Assembly: GCF_024139115.2 (NCBI RefSeq)
Contig: NC_085140.1
Coordinates: 317,195,259-317,259,258 of the forward strand
Length of the DNA: 64,000 bases
Direction: 5' to 3'
Source: Armigeres subalbatus
Taxonomy: Eukaryota > Arthropoda > Insecta > Diptera > Culicidae
A model generated the notes under the pieces. It was not told the origin of the DNA. It was given only the letters and a program-made list of their open reading frames with translations, and ran no database searches. Made by a program: the position numbers and the translations under genes. Below are positions 11,641 through 22,132 of this stretch, piece after piece; within the stretch, counting starts at the first letter, position 1, and the number at the start of each line of letters is the position of its first letter.

Positions 11641-13931
11641 TCACTTAAAGCAACGACTTTTTTATAAGCTTCCCGTAGACTTAAAAATACATTTTTATCA
11701 CTAGTAGGATTCATGCTGGTTTTATTATACGAAACTAGAGCCAAGAGTAAAACGTCATTGCACACTTATGCAGAACGTACAGATCGCCTCGACACGCTGC
11801 CAAAGCAGCAGACCTCCGAACGAAATCGAGCCAAAATTTCCATGCACAAATTTTTATTGCATAATTTCAATGTCAAACCATCACCATCCGGGCGAAGAAG
11901 TGTAATTTTGTGGGTCTTTACGACCAAATTGCATGCGGTTGTAAATTTCGCTGGCGTTGTGGTGTAATAATGTGCAGGCGCCGCCACCGAACCGAGCCAC
12001 TCCACAGCGGCGTTTCCCATGAATATTTATGTTCAAGTTGAAATTTAAAGCTGAATTTTCACCCCTTGCCACCACTCGAGGCGTCTACGGGTGGGCGCCG
12101 TTCCGAAACTTGGAGTTCGCTATTATTGGAGTTAAGAGCGGCCACAGGCAGCCGAGTTGCGATAAAAATCGAAGATGGCAATCGGACTCGGGGCAGGGGA
12201 AATGCCTACGAACCTACGGGCTTATCTTCAAATCTGACAGCAGTCATATTGGAGTTAAGGATTAAAAAGTTCAGCAAATACTTTGGCTGGCACGCCACGA
12301 CACACTACGCACCCCGATCGAGCGGTTGCTGTTGGATTTTAATGCCAATTTGTCTGAGGGATCTTAAATGCCCATTGTAATCAGCATAAAAATTCGAGTG
12401 CGCACCCTCCTAATTTATTGTTCCCGTTTTTACTGAGAGCAAGAGTGCATTCGTAATAATGCTGTGCACATAGATCCGGTTATTTAAAGGGGATGAAACG
12501 GTTCTAAGGAAATACTTCGCGAGTAGAGATTTCCACTCGAGGAAAACATATGATCCCAATCAGGACGCGTGTACTTCTTTGTAAATAATCCGCTTAGGGT
12601 GGTGATGGGCATCATGCTAGTCTTATATTGTTTGCATAGAAAATTGTTTTCCTTTTTTTGTACAATACATTTCGTACATTTATTTCACTAAATTATCATA
12701 CTGATCCACCGTAATGCTCGACGAATCGTGCATATATTTGCCTGTGTATATGTATTGAACTACTGTTTTTTTTTCGTATTGTAATTCTAACTAATTTTAA
12801 TAAGAAATATAGAGTCACTATTGTATTTGATTATAACTCTATATAGCATTTAGACGAAAACGGATGGTGGTTTACCGTAGGTTAGTATCTAGGCTAGTTA
12901 TGAGAAAGGTAGCATTATAATACATACAACGCTCTACATAAATCTAAATGTTTCTAATTCAAAATTGGTAGACCCTTCAATATTATTATATGTCACACCA
13001 CATTTGTATGTATATAATTCTTAAGCATAACATTCCTTCAATTACATTATGCAGGTGCCAATCGCAGTTTGATTGGTAGATTTCGTTCATCCTTTTCAAT
13101 AGCATTTATTATTTATCAGATACCATCAATCAGTGGATGGAAAAAGACAGAAAAAAACAGCAAACATAAACCAAATTGCTGACATATGTCGTTACCTTCG
13201 TTTGGTGGATGAAAATAAATACAACATCAATTGAATGGGTGAGGTGCAACAGGAATAATGGTTTGTTTGAAGTCGTAGCTGCTGACGCATGTTTGTTCCA
13301 TCGATTCGTACGAACTTATATCCTTTCATTTCGCTCCATTCCGAATCACTCAACAGTATCAACAAACCAAACGTTACTACACGTGGGTCGAATTAAACGA
13401 ACGTGAAAAATGAAACATCCTGATACTGTCTGACACTGGATAACCGTTCATAGCTTTCGTTCCTGTGAGGCTCCGAAATCAACCCAACGCAACAAGACCA
13501 ACCAACCATGGGGAGTGAGATGCAGCTTGGCAACAATTCAATTTGATTGTCAGGTAGCGAGCGGTGCCAGCGATGACGATTGTTGGTAAATGGTGATTGG
13601 AAAAATGAAATACGGTGCAATACACTCTGCCTGCCCATTCGTGGAAGCGCAACACTTTTTAGTGATGTGATCAAAGGAAAAACTTGTATGAATCGAATCA
13701 TCATCAATAGAGGGACTCCATGTTTGCAGATTACGTGATATGGGTATTGGGCAGGCAGAATAAATGACTGGTTGATTCATGAAATTGTAAGGATCGTTTT
13801 TGACTATACACATGCTTTCCATTTTGAATAGCAAAAACTAATTACTTACTTTACTTATGGGTCCTGAACACCCTGATGTCCAGTTATCGGTTTAAGCTGT
13901 TGCCTGGTTAGATTTCAGTCGACTTTTATTT
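11641..13931. other. No gene recognised
   Basis: About 2.3 kb with a more balanced base composition at 11900-12400. Short frames (11713-11967, 12029-12265, 13176-13406, 13393-13707) overlap on both strands and show no domain. I could not identify repeats. Unannotated host sequence is possible. Confidence 0.5.
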
Positions 13932-14780
13932 CTTTATTCAGGCTGCTCCGCCATGTGCTTGTTAACAGATTTCGTTTCCGTCCCTACGTAAGGTGTGGCC
14001 GACACTGACCCACTTCCGATCCCGATTTTCAGTCTCAATCGGCCTCTGGTGACAACGGCGATGGAGCTCGTTGTTTGAGATCCAGTTGTGAGGCCACCAG
14101 GCCCGAAATATATACCGCAGGCATCTGTTAATGAACACCTGCAGCCGTTGAGTGTTCTCCACTGATACACACCATGTTTTGCTAGCGTATAACAGCACAG
14201 ATTTCACGTTAGAGTTGAAAATCCGTATTTTGGTGCGTTCACTTATCTGCCTGTTTTTCCAGATATTTCTTAAACTCGCAAAGGCAGCCCTTGCTTTCTT
14301 GGTCCGGGCGCCTATGTCGATTTTGGTAGCGCCGTCTGACGCCATTTGGCTACCAAGATATTGGAAGCTTTTAACATTCTCCACTGGTTGCCCGGCTACT
14401 GTGAAACTGGAAGGAGTCACCGTGTTTACATCCAATGATTTGGTTTTGTTGACGTTGATGACTAAATCTGCCGAAGAGGAGCCCTCGGCAAGGTCGTTGA
14501 GCTTACTCTGCATATCAGAGCGCCGTTGCGCGAGGAGTGCAACGTCGTCAGCCAATTCGAAGTCGTTTAGGTGCTCCATGGTTATAGGCTGCCATAACAG
14601 CCCGCGGTTTGATTCACGGTCAATCGCATCTATCAGAATCTCGTCGATTACGATGAGGAACAGTAACGGTGATAGAATACATCCTTGCCTCACACCTGCT
14701 ACGACCCGGATAGGGTCGGCCAGGACCCAATTGTGCAGCACTCTACAAGATAATTTTCTCAGGAACCCTATTGCGTGTCA

Positions 14781-15156
14781 GGTGCCCGCCAGAGAAAACG
14801 CGACATGCAATGCGACGCGACTCTCGTATTAAAAGAATAACATTTATTATCACTTGTCATAAGACGAGCTTCCACCACTTGATTGTACCTTGACAGATAC
14901 GTCTTACGACCTCAACAGTAAGGTCGTCTTCAGTGTCTCGTACTTGGCTCGACTTACTGTTGAGGTCGAAATACGTATCTGTCAAGGTACAAGCAAGTAG
15001 TGGAATTAAATGGGATGGTACAAAATCGTCTTATGACAAGTGAAGACATTCCACTAAAAAGCTAAAAATAATTTTAACAATTATTATCAATGAACTGTCA
15101 AATTACACTGTCGCGTCGCGTCACATCGCGCAGTCTCGTTTACTCTGGCATTACCC
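14781..15156. mobile_element. PIF/Harbinger-like MITE, nested host
   Basis: Ends GGTGCCCGCCAGAG and CTCTGGCATTACCC are related to the 135-bp MITEs at 31935-32069 and 60964-61098. A 3-bp TCA flanks both sides (14778-14780, 15157-15159). Deleting the insert and one TCA restores the reverse-transcriptase frame of the host LINE, which fixes the junctions. The inner part is enlarged by the palindromic element at 14851-15080. Confidence 0.75.
14851..15080. mobile_element. Palindromic element (CACTTGTCATAAGACGAG), copy 1
   Basis: Inverted arms CACTTGTCATAAGACGAG ... CGTCTTATGACAAGTG with inner arms TTGACAGATACGT and CGACCTCAACAGTAAGG. On the right an asymmetric tail (GAAGACATTCCACTAAAAAG, then AAAAATAATTTT) has no partner on the left. 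TTATTATCA stands at both junctions (14844-14852, 15081-15089). It is nested in the MITE at 14781-15156. Other copies: 29125-29379 (reverse orientation), 39944-40066 (partial), 60658-60698 (remnant). Confidence 0.75.
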
Positions 15157-15479
15157 TCAGGGCGCTCCACATATTCTCGTGAGCTTAGCTTTTTGACCGT
15201 AAGCTTTTCCGTAGTCAATGAATATCAAGTAGAGAGAATAACCTGCTCCAGAAAGATACGGAGAGTGACAATATCAATACAATATCACAGGATATTCCGG
15301 GACGGAATACGGCCTACTGCCGCAGGACAGTTGAAACGATATTTTCCTGAATGAGGGCTAGGATATCTTCACGTAGAACCTTGTGAACGGTACAAAGCAA
15401 CGTAATGCCACGCTAGTTATCGCATTGCCCGATGATAGAGGTGTTTTTCGTGACAGCATTTTTTCCATTGGCAAACCGG

Positions 15480-16789
15480 GTAAGGGACAAAAGGTCGAAA
15501 GGACATAAGGTCGAAATGTCATAAGGTCGAAAGACGAATGGTCGAAGGGACAAATGGGCGAAAAGGACAAAAGGTCAGAAGAGACAAAAGGTCGAAAGGA
15601 CAAAACGTCGAAAAAAGGTTATTTTTCACAATTTTTAACAAATAAATAAAATTCATTCAGTGAGTACAACTAATAGATGGATGTTGAGTTTTCTAAATAT
15701 CACTTCGATCTGTCATAATGGTGCACGCCGCACATCAAATACACCGGCGTATATTACACGCCGGTGTATTTTCAATGCGTGCGCCTGCGTGGCTGCGGAG
15801 TGCACTATTTTGACAGATCGAAGCGACATTCAGAAAACCTAGATTTTCATCTATTATTTGCACTCATTGAATGAATTTTATTTAATTGCTAAAAATTGTT
15901 TAAAATAAAAGAGCAACTTTTTTGCCAACTGTATAGGACAAATCTGTCTCGCGCGACACAAGTTTTATTCATTTCCTAAATCAACAATCTTTTTATCTCT
16001 AACAGAACTATCTAGATATTCATAATATTGTTTCATAATAATTACTCCTTCTTTGAAAATTGCTCATTCTTCAACTTTGATTGATGTGATGAGTGTGTCA
16101 TTTCTACCAGTGGTACGAATCCTCAATCTCAGTGACTGAGATTTGTAAGATATTGATACCATTGCCTGTTCACACTCAGTTCCTGGCAGTGAAAATTTAA
16201 AATGGTTAGCAACAACAATCAAAGACAAAGTAAACAAAAGACCTCTTTTCTTATTGCACACGCAGCCCGCAGTGACAGTCCCTTCAGTTTACTCGCTGGT
16301 GCGTGAATGTGACGGCCCTATATAAATGCATGGGTGAAAAAGACAGGGAATTTGTGCCGATCATCAGCTACAGCCCGCTGTTGGCAAACGGAGTTGGCTA
16401 AGTTATTCCTGCTTTGTCTTTCTGGCTGAAAGTTATCATCATAGGCATAGAGGAGCATAGAAAAATACAAAAAAGTAATCACACTCAGCAGGTATTGTTG
16501 TTAAATTGCACCACTGATTTCTACTTGAAGTTGAATGCATTTCACAAATTCTTTCGAAATACACCCAACTTGTTATCAACTTGTTCTTGATCAACTTTTC
16601 GTCCTTCTCGACCTTTCGTCCCTTTCGACCTTTGGCATTTTTGACCATTTGTGCCTTTCGACCCTTTGTCCTTTCGACCTTCTGTCCCTTTCGAAGTTTT
16701 GTTTTTTCGACCTTTTGTCCTTTCGACGTTTTGTCTTTCGACCTTTTGTCTTTCGCCCTTTTGTCCTTTCGACCTTTTGTCATAGATTC
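15480..16789. mobile_element. Element with inverted minisatellite ends, copy 2
   Basis: Flanked by an 11-bp direct repeat TGGCAAACCGG (15469-15479 and 16790-16800). The left end is an array of GGGACAAAAGGTCGAAAG-like units to about 15615. The right end (about 16595-16785) is the same array reversed. The 83-138-codon frames at 16439-16937 are translations of this array (TKGRKDKR / FRPFVLSTFC text) and not genes. The interior holds a palindromic MITE (15659-15868) and about 600 bp of unassigned AT-rich DNA. The long direct repeat and array-type TIRs would suit a Mutator-like element, but no transposase is present. Confidence 0.65.
15659..15868. mobile_element. Palindromic MITE (CAACTAATAGA ends), copy A
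   Basis: Outer ends AGTGAGTACAACTAATAGA and TCTATTATTTGCACTCAT are inverted. The centre carries ACACCGGCGT / ACGCCGGTGT. The inverted symmetry continues outside the shared core to about 15628 and 15899 (CAATTTTTA.CAA, AAATAAAATTCATTCA). The core matches the element at 26187-26408. Confidence 0.7.
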
Positions 16790-17219
16790 TGGCAAACCGG
16801 TAAAACGTGTAAAGCCGAAATTTCTTTGTTGACGCCGAGAACCACTGCGTACCAAGATTGGGCGCCCATTGTTTAAATCTGGGACTTCTCACGTTTTTCC
16901 AAATGACCGTTATCGTAGGAGGGGATGGATGAAGCATTACCCCTCGTCCGAAGTCAATTCCCGAAATCCATCAACGCACCATTCCTAATAAAGTTTTCGA
17001 AAATAGTTGAGTACTTCTTGCAAAAGGTGCATCGTAGGGTGGTCGGTATTGGCCATTTTTGTCAAATACCGGTATTCGGTATTTGATGGAGTCAATACCG
17101 GTAATACCGGTAGAATACCGGTTTTTGTGAAAATTTCAGGTGGTAAAATAAAAACTTTCGATTTGGACTTTTGGATGAAAAACAATATTTATTGACAAAT
17201 TTCAAATGTTAAAATCATT

Positions 17220-17725
17220 GCTTGTTGAGCTGGACAAAGCGAAACTTAAGAAAACATTACATAAAGAGCGACTTATCTCCCAATCCGCATTGGATTTTGT
17301 TAGCAACGTTTGCAACTACTGAGAATGCCCTCTCTGGTTCAACCGAAGTAGGACGAACGGTTCCAAGACTATCGAAAATCAGTGTCAAATACTTAATCCC
17401 TACCGATTAATAGTAGGAGAATTCGTCACGGATTGTATGCAAGGATCCTGGCGTTAACGTATTTGCCACCAGCAACGTAAGTGTTTTGCTCTGCTACAGT
17501 CTCTTCACTACTTGTTCTTTAACCGATAAACAAAAAAAAATCCATAGAGGCATATTCTTCGTACCGATCATCAGGTATGATCGTTGTCTCTGTTTCAACG
17601 ATCGCATCAAGAATCATAAGACGCTTCAAGATCCCATACGCTTGCTTAATCAAAGTAGCTTTGGATGCCTCAAAGAAAATGCCAAAATCGTTTCTGATTA
17701 ATTGCTTCACGGCATAATTATTCAA
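17220..17725 (-). pseudogene. hAT transposase relic, C-terminal dimerisation region
   Basis: The minus strand reads LKRLMILDAIVETETTII with DDRYEEYASMDFFLF at 17519-17650. In another frame at 17230-17400 it reads TVRPTSVEPERAFSVVANV and QCGLGDKSLFM. The SVE.ERAFS signature followed by a leucine-rich end is the hallmark of the hAT-family dimerisation domain. Stops and frame changes separate the blocks, and the DDE catalytic domain is not recognisable. It lies inside TIRs with an 8-bp duplication, which agrees with the assignment. Confidence 0.7.
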
Positions 17726-18006
17726 AAAGAAAAAGATCGGCGTATTTGAACCGTCTCTCTTGGATTTATTCCTTAAAAGTTAAAAGCATCGAAATAGTGG
17801 CTTGATTTGATAATTGTTCCTACGTAAATTGGAACGCCACGTCCGAATTCAGAACGGACATATTTTTGCAGAAAATCGTTTTTCACAGGTGGTCTCCGGA
17901 AAAGAACTACTACGGCTCATACTTTTTCACAATTTCATACATTGCGGGAAAATTCTCGACGATATCAGCAATGTTCATTAAATTAAAGTCATTCGCAGTT
18001 TGACTA

Positions 18007-18215
18007 ATGTGACCAGCAAGCGTCCTGCGAAACGCGGGACGCCTATCTGGATTACGTCACTGGCTTGAAAATGGATCCTCCAAAAGTGCATTTCGCATAG
18101 ATTTTGGCACAAAAAAATTGGAAAAACATTTGTAAGGTTGTATGAATTGTAATAAATTTGTAAAACTAGGTGTAAAATTCCAACGTCTCGCGAAACGCGG
18201 AACGTCTTGTCACAT
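18007..18215. mobile_element. MITE with ATGTGACCAG ends, copy 2
   Basis: ATGTGACCAGCAAGCGTCC at the left and CTTGTCACAT at the right. The interior matches 9536-9745 in reverse orientation (GTGCATTTCGCATAGATTTT, TTGTATGAATTGTAATAAA). 209 bp, nested in the hAT element. Confidence 0.75.
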
Positions 18216-18599
18216 GAAGTTGACAGATGGCTAAGATAATAAAGCAATAGGTATGATTAATGACGATGCTGATCGATTTTTGTTGTAGCGTAAACTTCGT
18301 CATGATGCTTACTTGGGCAAAGTTACTCATACGCGCATTTAATTGATGTATTTTATGCTCGATGAGTCTTTACTGCTTGTTACCGAATATTTGTCCCTTG
18401 AGCCCTTACAGGCAGTTGAGTTGATAAAAGTAGGTGAAAATTAATCGAGATTTTATATACTGACAGCAAAATTTGAAAAACCGAAAATACCGGTATTTTC
18501 CGTTTCTAATACCGGTATTTTCGGTACCCAAAATTGGCCAGTAATACCGGTATTACCGGTTTCGGTACTACCGGTTAGACCACCCTAGGTGCATGTCAA

Positions 18600-18749
18600 G
18601 CTGGAACCCCCATCTTCCTGAAGAGTATCTTAATCTTGAGAAGTAGAAAAGTAGAAGAAGGCCATTTTCCATAGCATTCTGGACTTCGACCGTCCGAAGC
18701 AGAACAAGTTGTTGCACCGAGAGGAGGGAACCGTTTGCAGCGCTTGATG
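18600..18749. other. Flank between hAT element and R1-like tail
   Basis: Continues the sequence interrupted by the hAT element. No domain recognised in any frame. Confidence 0.4.
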
Positions 18750-18925
18750 ATGACGACGGTCCTTGGTCGATGGGCTTGGCGGCAATGGAAATGGTTTAGA
18801 GGGTCGGGGATGTAGTCCTGCCTCCCTCGTTTGCTGTTGGAGGTGGTCCCTAACCCCACACCTCCTGGACGTCCAATCCAGAATGTCTGTTGAGCCGATT
18901 CCCCCCCATTGCTTAGAAAAAAAAA
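18750..18925 (+). repeat. R1-like 3' UTR remnant with A-rich tail
   Basis: GGGCTTGGCGG, GATGTAGTCCTG, TTTGCTGTTGGAGGTGGTCC, CTGGAC, ATGTCTGTTGAGC and CATTGCTTAGAAAAAAAAA match 28410-28560 in the same order and orientation. As both end in A runs, this is best read as the 3' end of an upstream relative placed head-to-tail before the element starting at about 18945. Confidence 0.6.
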
Positions 18926-19329
18926 CACACACACGCTGCGAAATGGTGAGTTGACGTCTGGGAAGGAGCGACCTATACAGATGTGGTCCTCACAAGCTCC
19001 AATCTCACGCTTCCACGGGTCTTCCGATGACAATCGACCGCCAGCTAAGGGCTTTGTACTTAGCTGGTAGTGCAGCCTGGGCACTGTTGTCTTTCTGATA
19101 TCAGCTAGAGTGAGGGGGTGCGACCAAGGGGACCATCGTCCCTAACCCCTAATCCCAAGGCGTTAAGCGACCCGTGCCGAGGGAATGCATGGCCAGGGGG
19201 GTGAAGGGGGCTAGGCCTTTAACGGAGCCTGTCGGGTACCTGGGCACCCTCCACAGTAATTGCCCCTTACCGCGTCATGCTGGGCTCTGGCGTGGTGGAC
19301 CTCTTTTCCGAGCAACTCGTGGGATCAAA

Positions 19330-20401
19330 ATGGAAATCCAAGTCAATTCTTCAGTTAGTGGTAGTAGTGTAGGCGACAACCCCTTCGCAAGAGGTGGGTT
19401 GTTCAGGTCTCCGCCTAGGAGGTCAGAGGAAATAGTCGGCAGCTCAGTGCGCAGCGCCAGCGTGGGTCATTTAACCTTCTCCCCGGCTACGCCGGTAGTG
19501 GTTATGGATGACGGCCCATGGCTTGTGAGGGCGATGAACCGCAAAAGCGATGGGCTTTCGGCCTTCGAGGTGGAGACGGAACAGCTGGACGCCATCATCG
19601 ACTTTGCGTCATCGAAGCATAATATCAGTAAGGACCTCAAGGGGAGCTTGCTGAAACTTTGAAAGTCGATGTTGGAGTGGGCGCTTGGGACGGCCAAGTG
19701 CAAACCCGTGAAATCCGTGGAGTCGAGGTCTACCCAGACTGAAGTTCAATGATTCGCGGACTTGGACAAGGTCGAATCGACCGAGGGCGTGCCAGCGAAG
19801 ACGGTGATGCCAAAGTCTACCCAGACTGAGGCTCAAGTATTCGCGGGCACGTCGGGGGTGACTGCTCCAACGGAGCAGACACAACAACGGGGGAGACAGT
19901 CTCCAGGGGATGAGCTCCCTGGGGGCCGCTCCAGAACGCGGAGGGTTACTACCCCGAACAAGTGTAGTAGGGCTGGGAAGCTGAGCCCCGGCCAGGTACC
20001 TACAAAACCGGGGAAGGAAGGACCTGGAAAGGTCCGTCCACCCAGGAAAGACGGTAGTAAGGGTTTACGGTAGGCTGAGAGCTCTCAGCCGCACCAGACC
20101 ACTACTCCAGAAATAGAGGGGGATGACGCCTCCTGGACCTTGGTCAAGAACAAGACGAAACCGAAGACGTCAAGGGCTGAAAAGAAGGCCCAGGTGAATG
20201 AGGGTAGCAAGAAGTCTAGGGTAGGCACCAATCGCTCCAGGGGCGATGCCCTAGTCATCAAGACGGACGAGGCTAAGTACTCAGACGTCTTGACGGCGAT
20301 AATGAGTGACGTCAAGCTCGGAGAACTCAGCGCCGACGTACGTCGAATAAGACGTACCCGGACGGGCAAGATAATCATCGAGCTGAAGCGGGGCGTCTCG
20401 T
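19330..20401 (+). pseudogene. R1-like ORF1 (Gag-like), 5' half
   Basis: Starts at ATG 19330 (MEIQVNSSVSGSS) and runs through a low-complexity, basic, Pro/Gly/Lys-rich middle (about 19860-20060) to RGDALVIKTDEAKYSDVLTA and RRIRRTRTGKIIIELKRG. That last region is the conserved block just before the zinc knuckles in R1-type ORF1 proteins, which bind element RNA in the RNP. In-frame stops at 19660, 19750 and about 20070 show that it is inactive. Translation would resume at 27011 across the inserted I element, with a TAA at 20401-20403 next to the insertion site. Confidence 0.7.
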
Positions 20402-20415
20402 AACAGGTCACCGCC
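20402..20415 (+). repeat. Target-site duplication, left copy
   Basis: AACAGGTCACCGCC, identical to 26997-27010. It marks the insertion of the I-clade LINE into R1-like ORF1. Confidence 0.95.
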
Positions 20416-20765
20416 ATTCCGTGCCGATAGTTCGAACGAGCCAGACGTGTGTGCTGTGTCTCATCGCGGGTGTTGTTCGGTAGTGCGAGTCTATTGTGTG
20501 GTGCCTACCTACGGATCCAAGGCGATCACTGTCGGCGAGCGAAGTAGCTGCTTCTGGCGACGCCAGTAAAGCAGGCTATTGTTTCTGCTGCTACATACAG
20601 CAGCAGCACAGATAAGTGGCAGATTTTGTTTTATTGTTCTCCCTTTTGGAGCGGGACTGATTGAAATCAATTGAATTAGTTTTTTTTCTTATTATTTTTT
20701 TCTGATTTGCTAATAGTTTTAAGTTAGTATAAGACAGAATTGTCCTTCCACCTCTCGGGGTGAGA

Positions 20766-22132
20766 ATGGAAGCAGAGACTATGGGAGGTGGTGAGCCACC
20801 AAAAGAGGTTCGCACACGGTTTTACCAGGCATCTTCGCCTGGCCCTTGGGTTGTTTACTTTCGGCAGAAAGCGAAAAGCCTAGATTTTCTCGGCATCAAA
20901 CGAGACTTGACGCGTCGTTTTACGAAGCTTGAATTCAATCAAATCAACAGAAACAAGCTACGCATCACCGCACCTACATACCAGGTGGCGAATGAAATTG
21001 CTGGCGACAGGGCGTACAACATTGAATATTTAGTTTATGTCCCCTCGCGGGAGGTCGAAATAGAAGGTGTGATCAACGCAGCGAGCTTAACTTGCAAGGA
21101 TGTGCTTGCAGGGAAAGGTCGCTTAAAGAATGCCCTGCAATCTACCGTGGATATCTTGGACTGCAAGGAATTGCATTCAGCAACCACAGTAGATGGTAAA
21201 AAGGTATATGCTAAGTCAGGCTCGCTTCGGGTGACGTTCGCCGGTTCGATGCTCCCAAAATATGTAGATATCGAGAATATGTTGTTTCCGGTGCGTTTGT
21301 TTGTACCTGCAAGGAGTATTTAATTGTACCAACTGCAAACAATTAGGTCACACTGCCGAGTTTTGTGACAACAAACCACTTTGTGGTAAATGTTTCCAAA
21401 GACATCGGGAGGATACCTGCCAGCAACAAGCCACAAAATGTGCTTATTGTGGTTTGGATCCTGCCCATGGTTTGCAAGATTGCCCGGTGTACAAACGACG
21501 CACCCAAAAGTGAAGCGCTCGTTGGTTCAGCGCTCCAAGCAGTCTTATGCGGAAATGGTTAAAGCGCAAGACACATCCGCCACTGCCACCGCAAAGACTG
21601 CTTTTCAGCTGCCGTTCAAGTAAGTGACTATTATGATTCCATCTCCATTGATGAATCGGACTCTGACGCAGCCGACATGGATGATTCTTCGGAGGTACAC
21701 GCGCCCGAAAAGAGGAAGCAAACCGTCTTCCCAGGATCGCGCCGAAAGAAAACAAAAGTCATCCATAAAGGCTTGGCAAAATCTGAAGGTAATGGGGGAT
21801 TATTTAAAATCCCGAAGCAACCAGTCTTCACTGCAGATCCCTGCTGCTCCAAGACATTCCCGCCATTGCCTAAAACCGATGTTCCTAAGAAACATCCGGC
21901 TAGGATTATCAATGAAAAGGAAAATGCTACTCGCACTTCCGAAAAGAGAATCTCGTCCAAGCGAGGATTGATATCCTTTAAGGACCTCGTGGACCGCTTT
22001 TTGAATCTTTTCAATATTCCGGATTCATTGAGGCCAATCATTGACCTCTTTATTCCAACAGTAGAAAGTTATCTGAAGCAATTGACTGTTTCATGGCCCC
22101 TTATTGCAGAAATTGTATCTTTCGATGGATAA
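20766..22132 (+). pseudogene. I-clade ORF1 (RNA-binding Gag-like protein), frameshifted
   Basis: The first true ATG is 20766 (MEAETMGGGEPP). The N-terminal region to about 21310 (VRTRFYQASSPGPWVVYFR, LDFLGIKRDL, TAPTYQVANEIAG) resembles the RNA-binding fold region of I-factor ORF1. A frameshift near 21310 precedes the zinc knuckles: CTNCKQLGHTAEFC, CGKCFQRHREDTC, CAYCGLDPAHGLQDC. Further frame changes near 21510 and 21620 lead to an acidic/basic tail (SDSDAADMDDSSE, KRKQTVFPGSRRKK). The stop TAA is 22130-22132 and overlaps the ORF2 start at 22125 within ATGGATAA. The protein would package element RNA. At least three shifts make it a pseudogene. Confidence 0.85.

Larger units (their letters stand above)
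13962..15460 (-). pseudogene. LINE reverse transcriptase, unresolved clade, with MITE insert
   Basis: Reading on the minus strand from 15460: RGITLLCTVHKVL, ILLEQV, LYLIFIDYGKAY (palm motif A). After removal of the insert at 14781-15156 and one TSD copy, the frame restores ENMWSALTRNRVPEKII. Then GVRQGCILSPLLF, the active-site segment DFELADDVALLAQ, a long C-terminal arm VLLYASKTWCVS, INRCLRYIFRAWWP and VGHTLRRDGNEIC. The 259-codon frame at 13962-14741 is the intact part. Stops lie in the 5' part and no endonuclease is seen. Tails of the GHTLRR type occur in RTE-related and other LINE clades, and I leave the clade open. Confidence 0.8.
17035..18587 (-). mobile_element. hAT transposon, decayed
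   Basis: Ends TAGGGTGGTC and GACCACCCTA followed inward by arrays of AATACCGGTATT. Near-matching 8-bp flanks GGTGCATC (17026-17033) and GGTGCATG (18588-18595) fit the hAT target duplication. The interior has a minus-strand hAT transposase relic (17220-17725) and a nested MITE (18007-18215). About 1.55 kb. Confidence 0.75.

Noticed and set aside
16439..16937. Several 83-138-codon frames on both strands
   Set aside because: Translations of the GGACAAAAGGTCGAA minisatellite, not genes.
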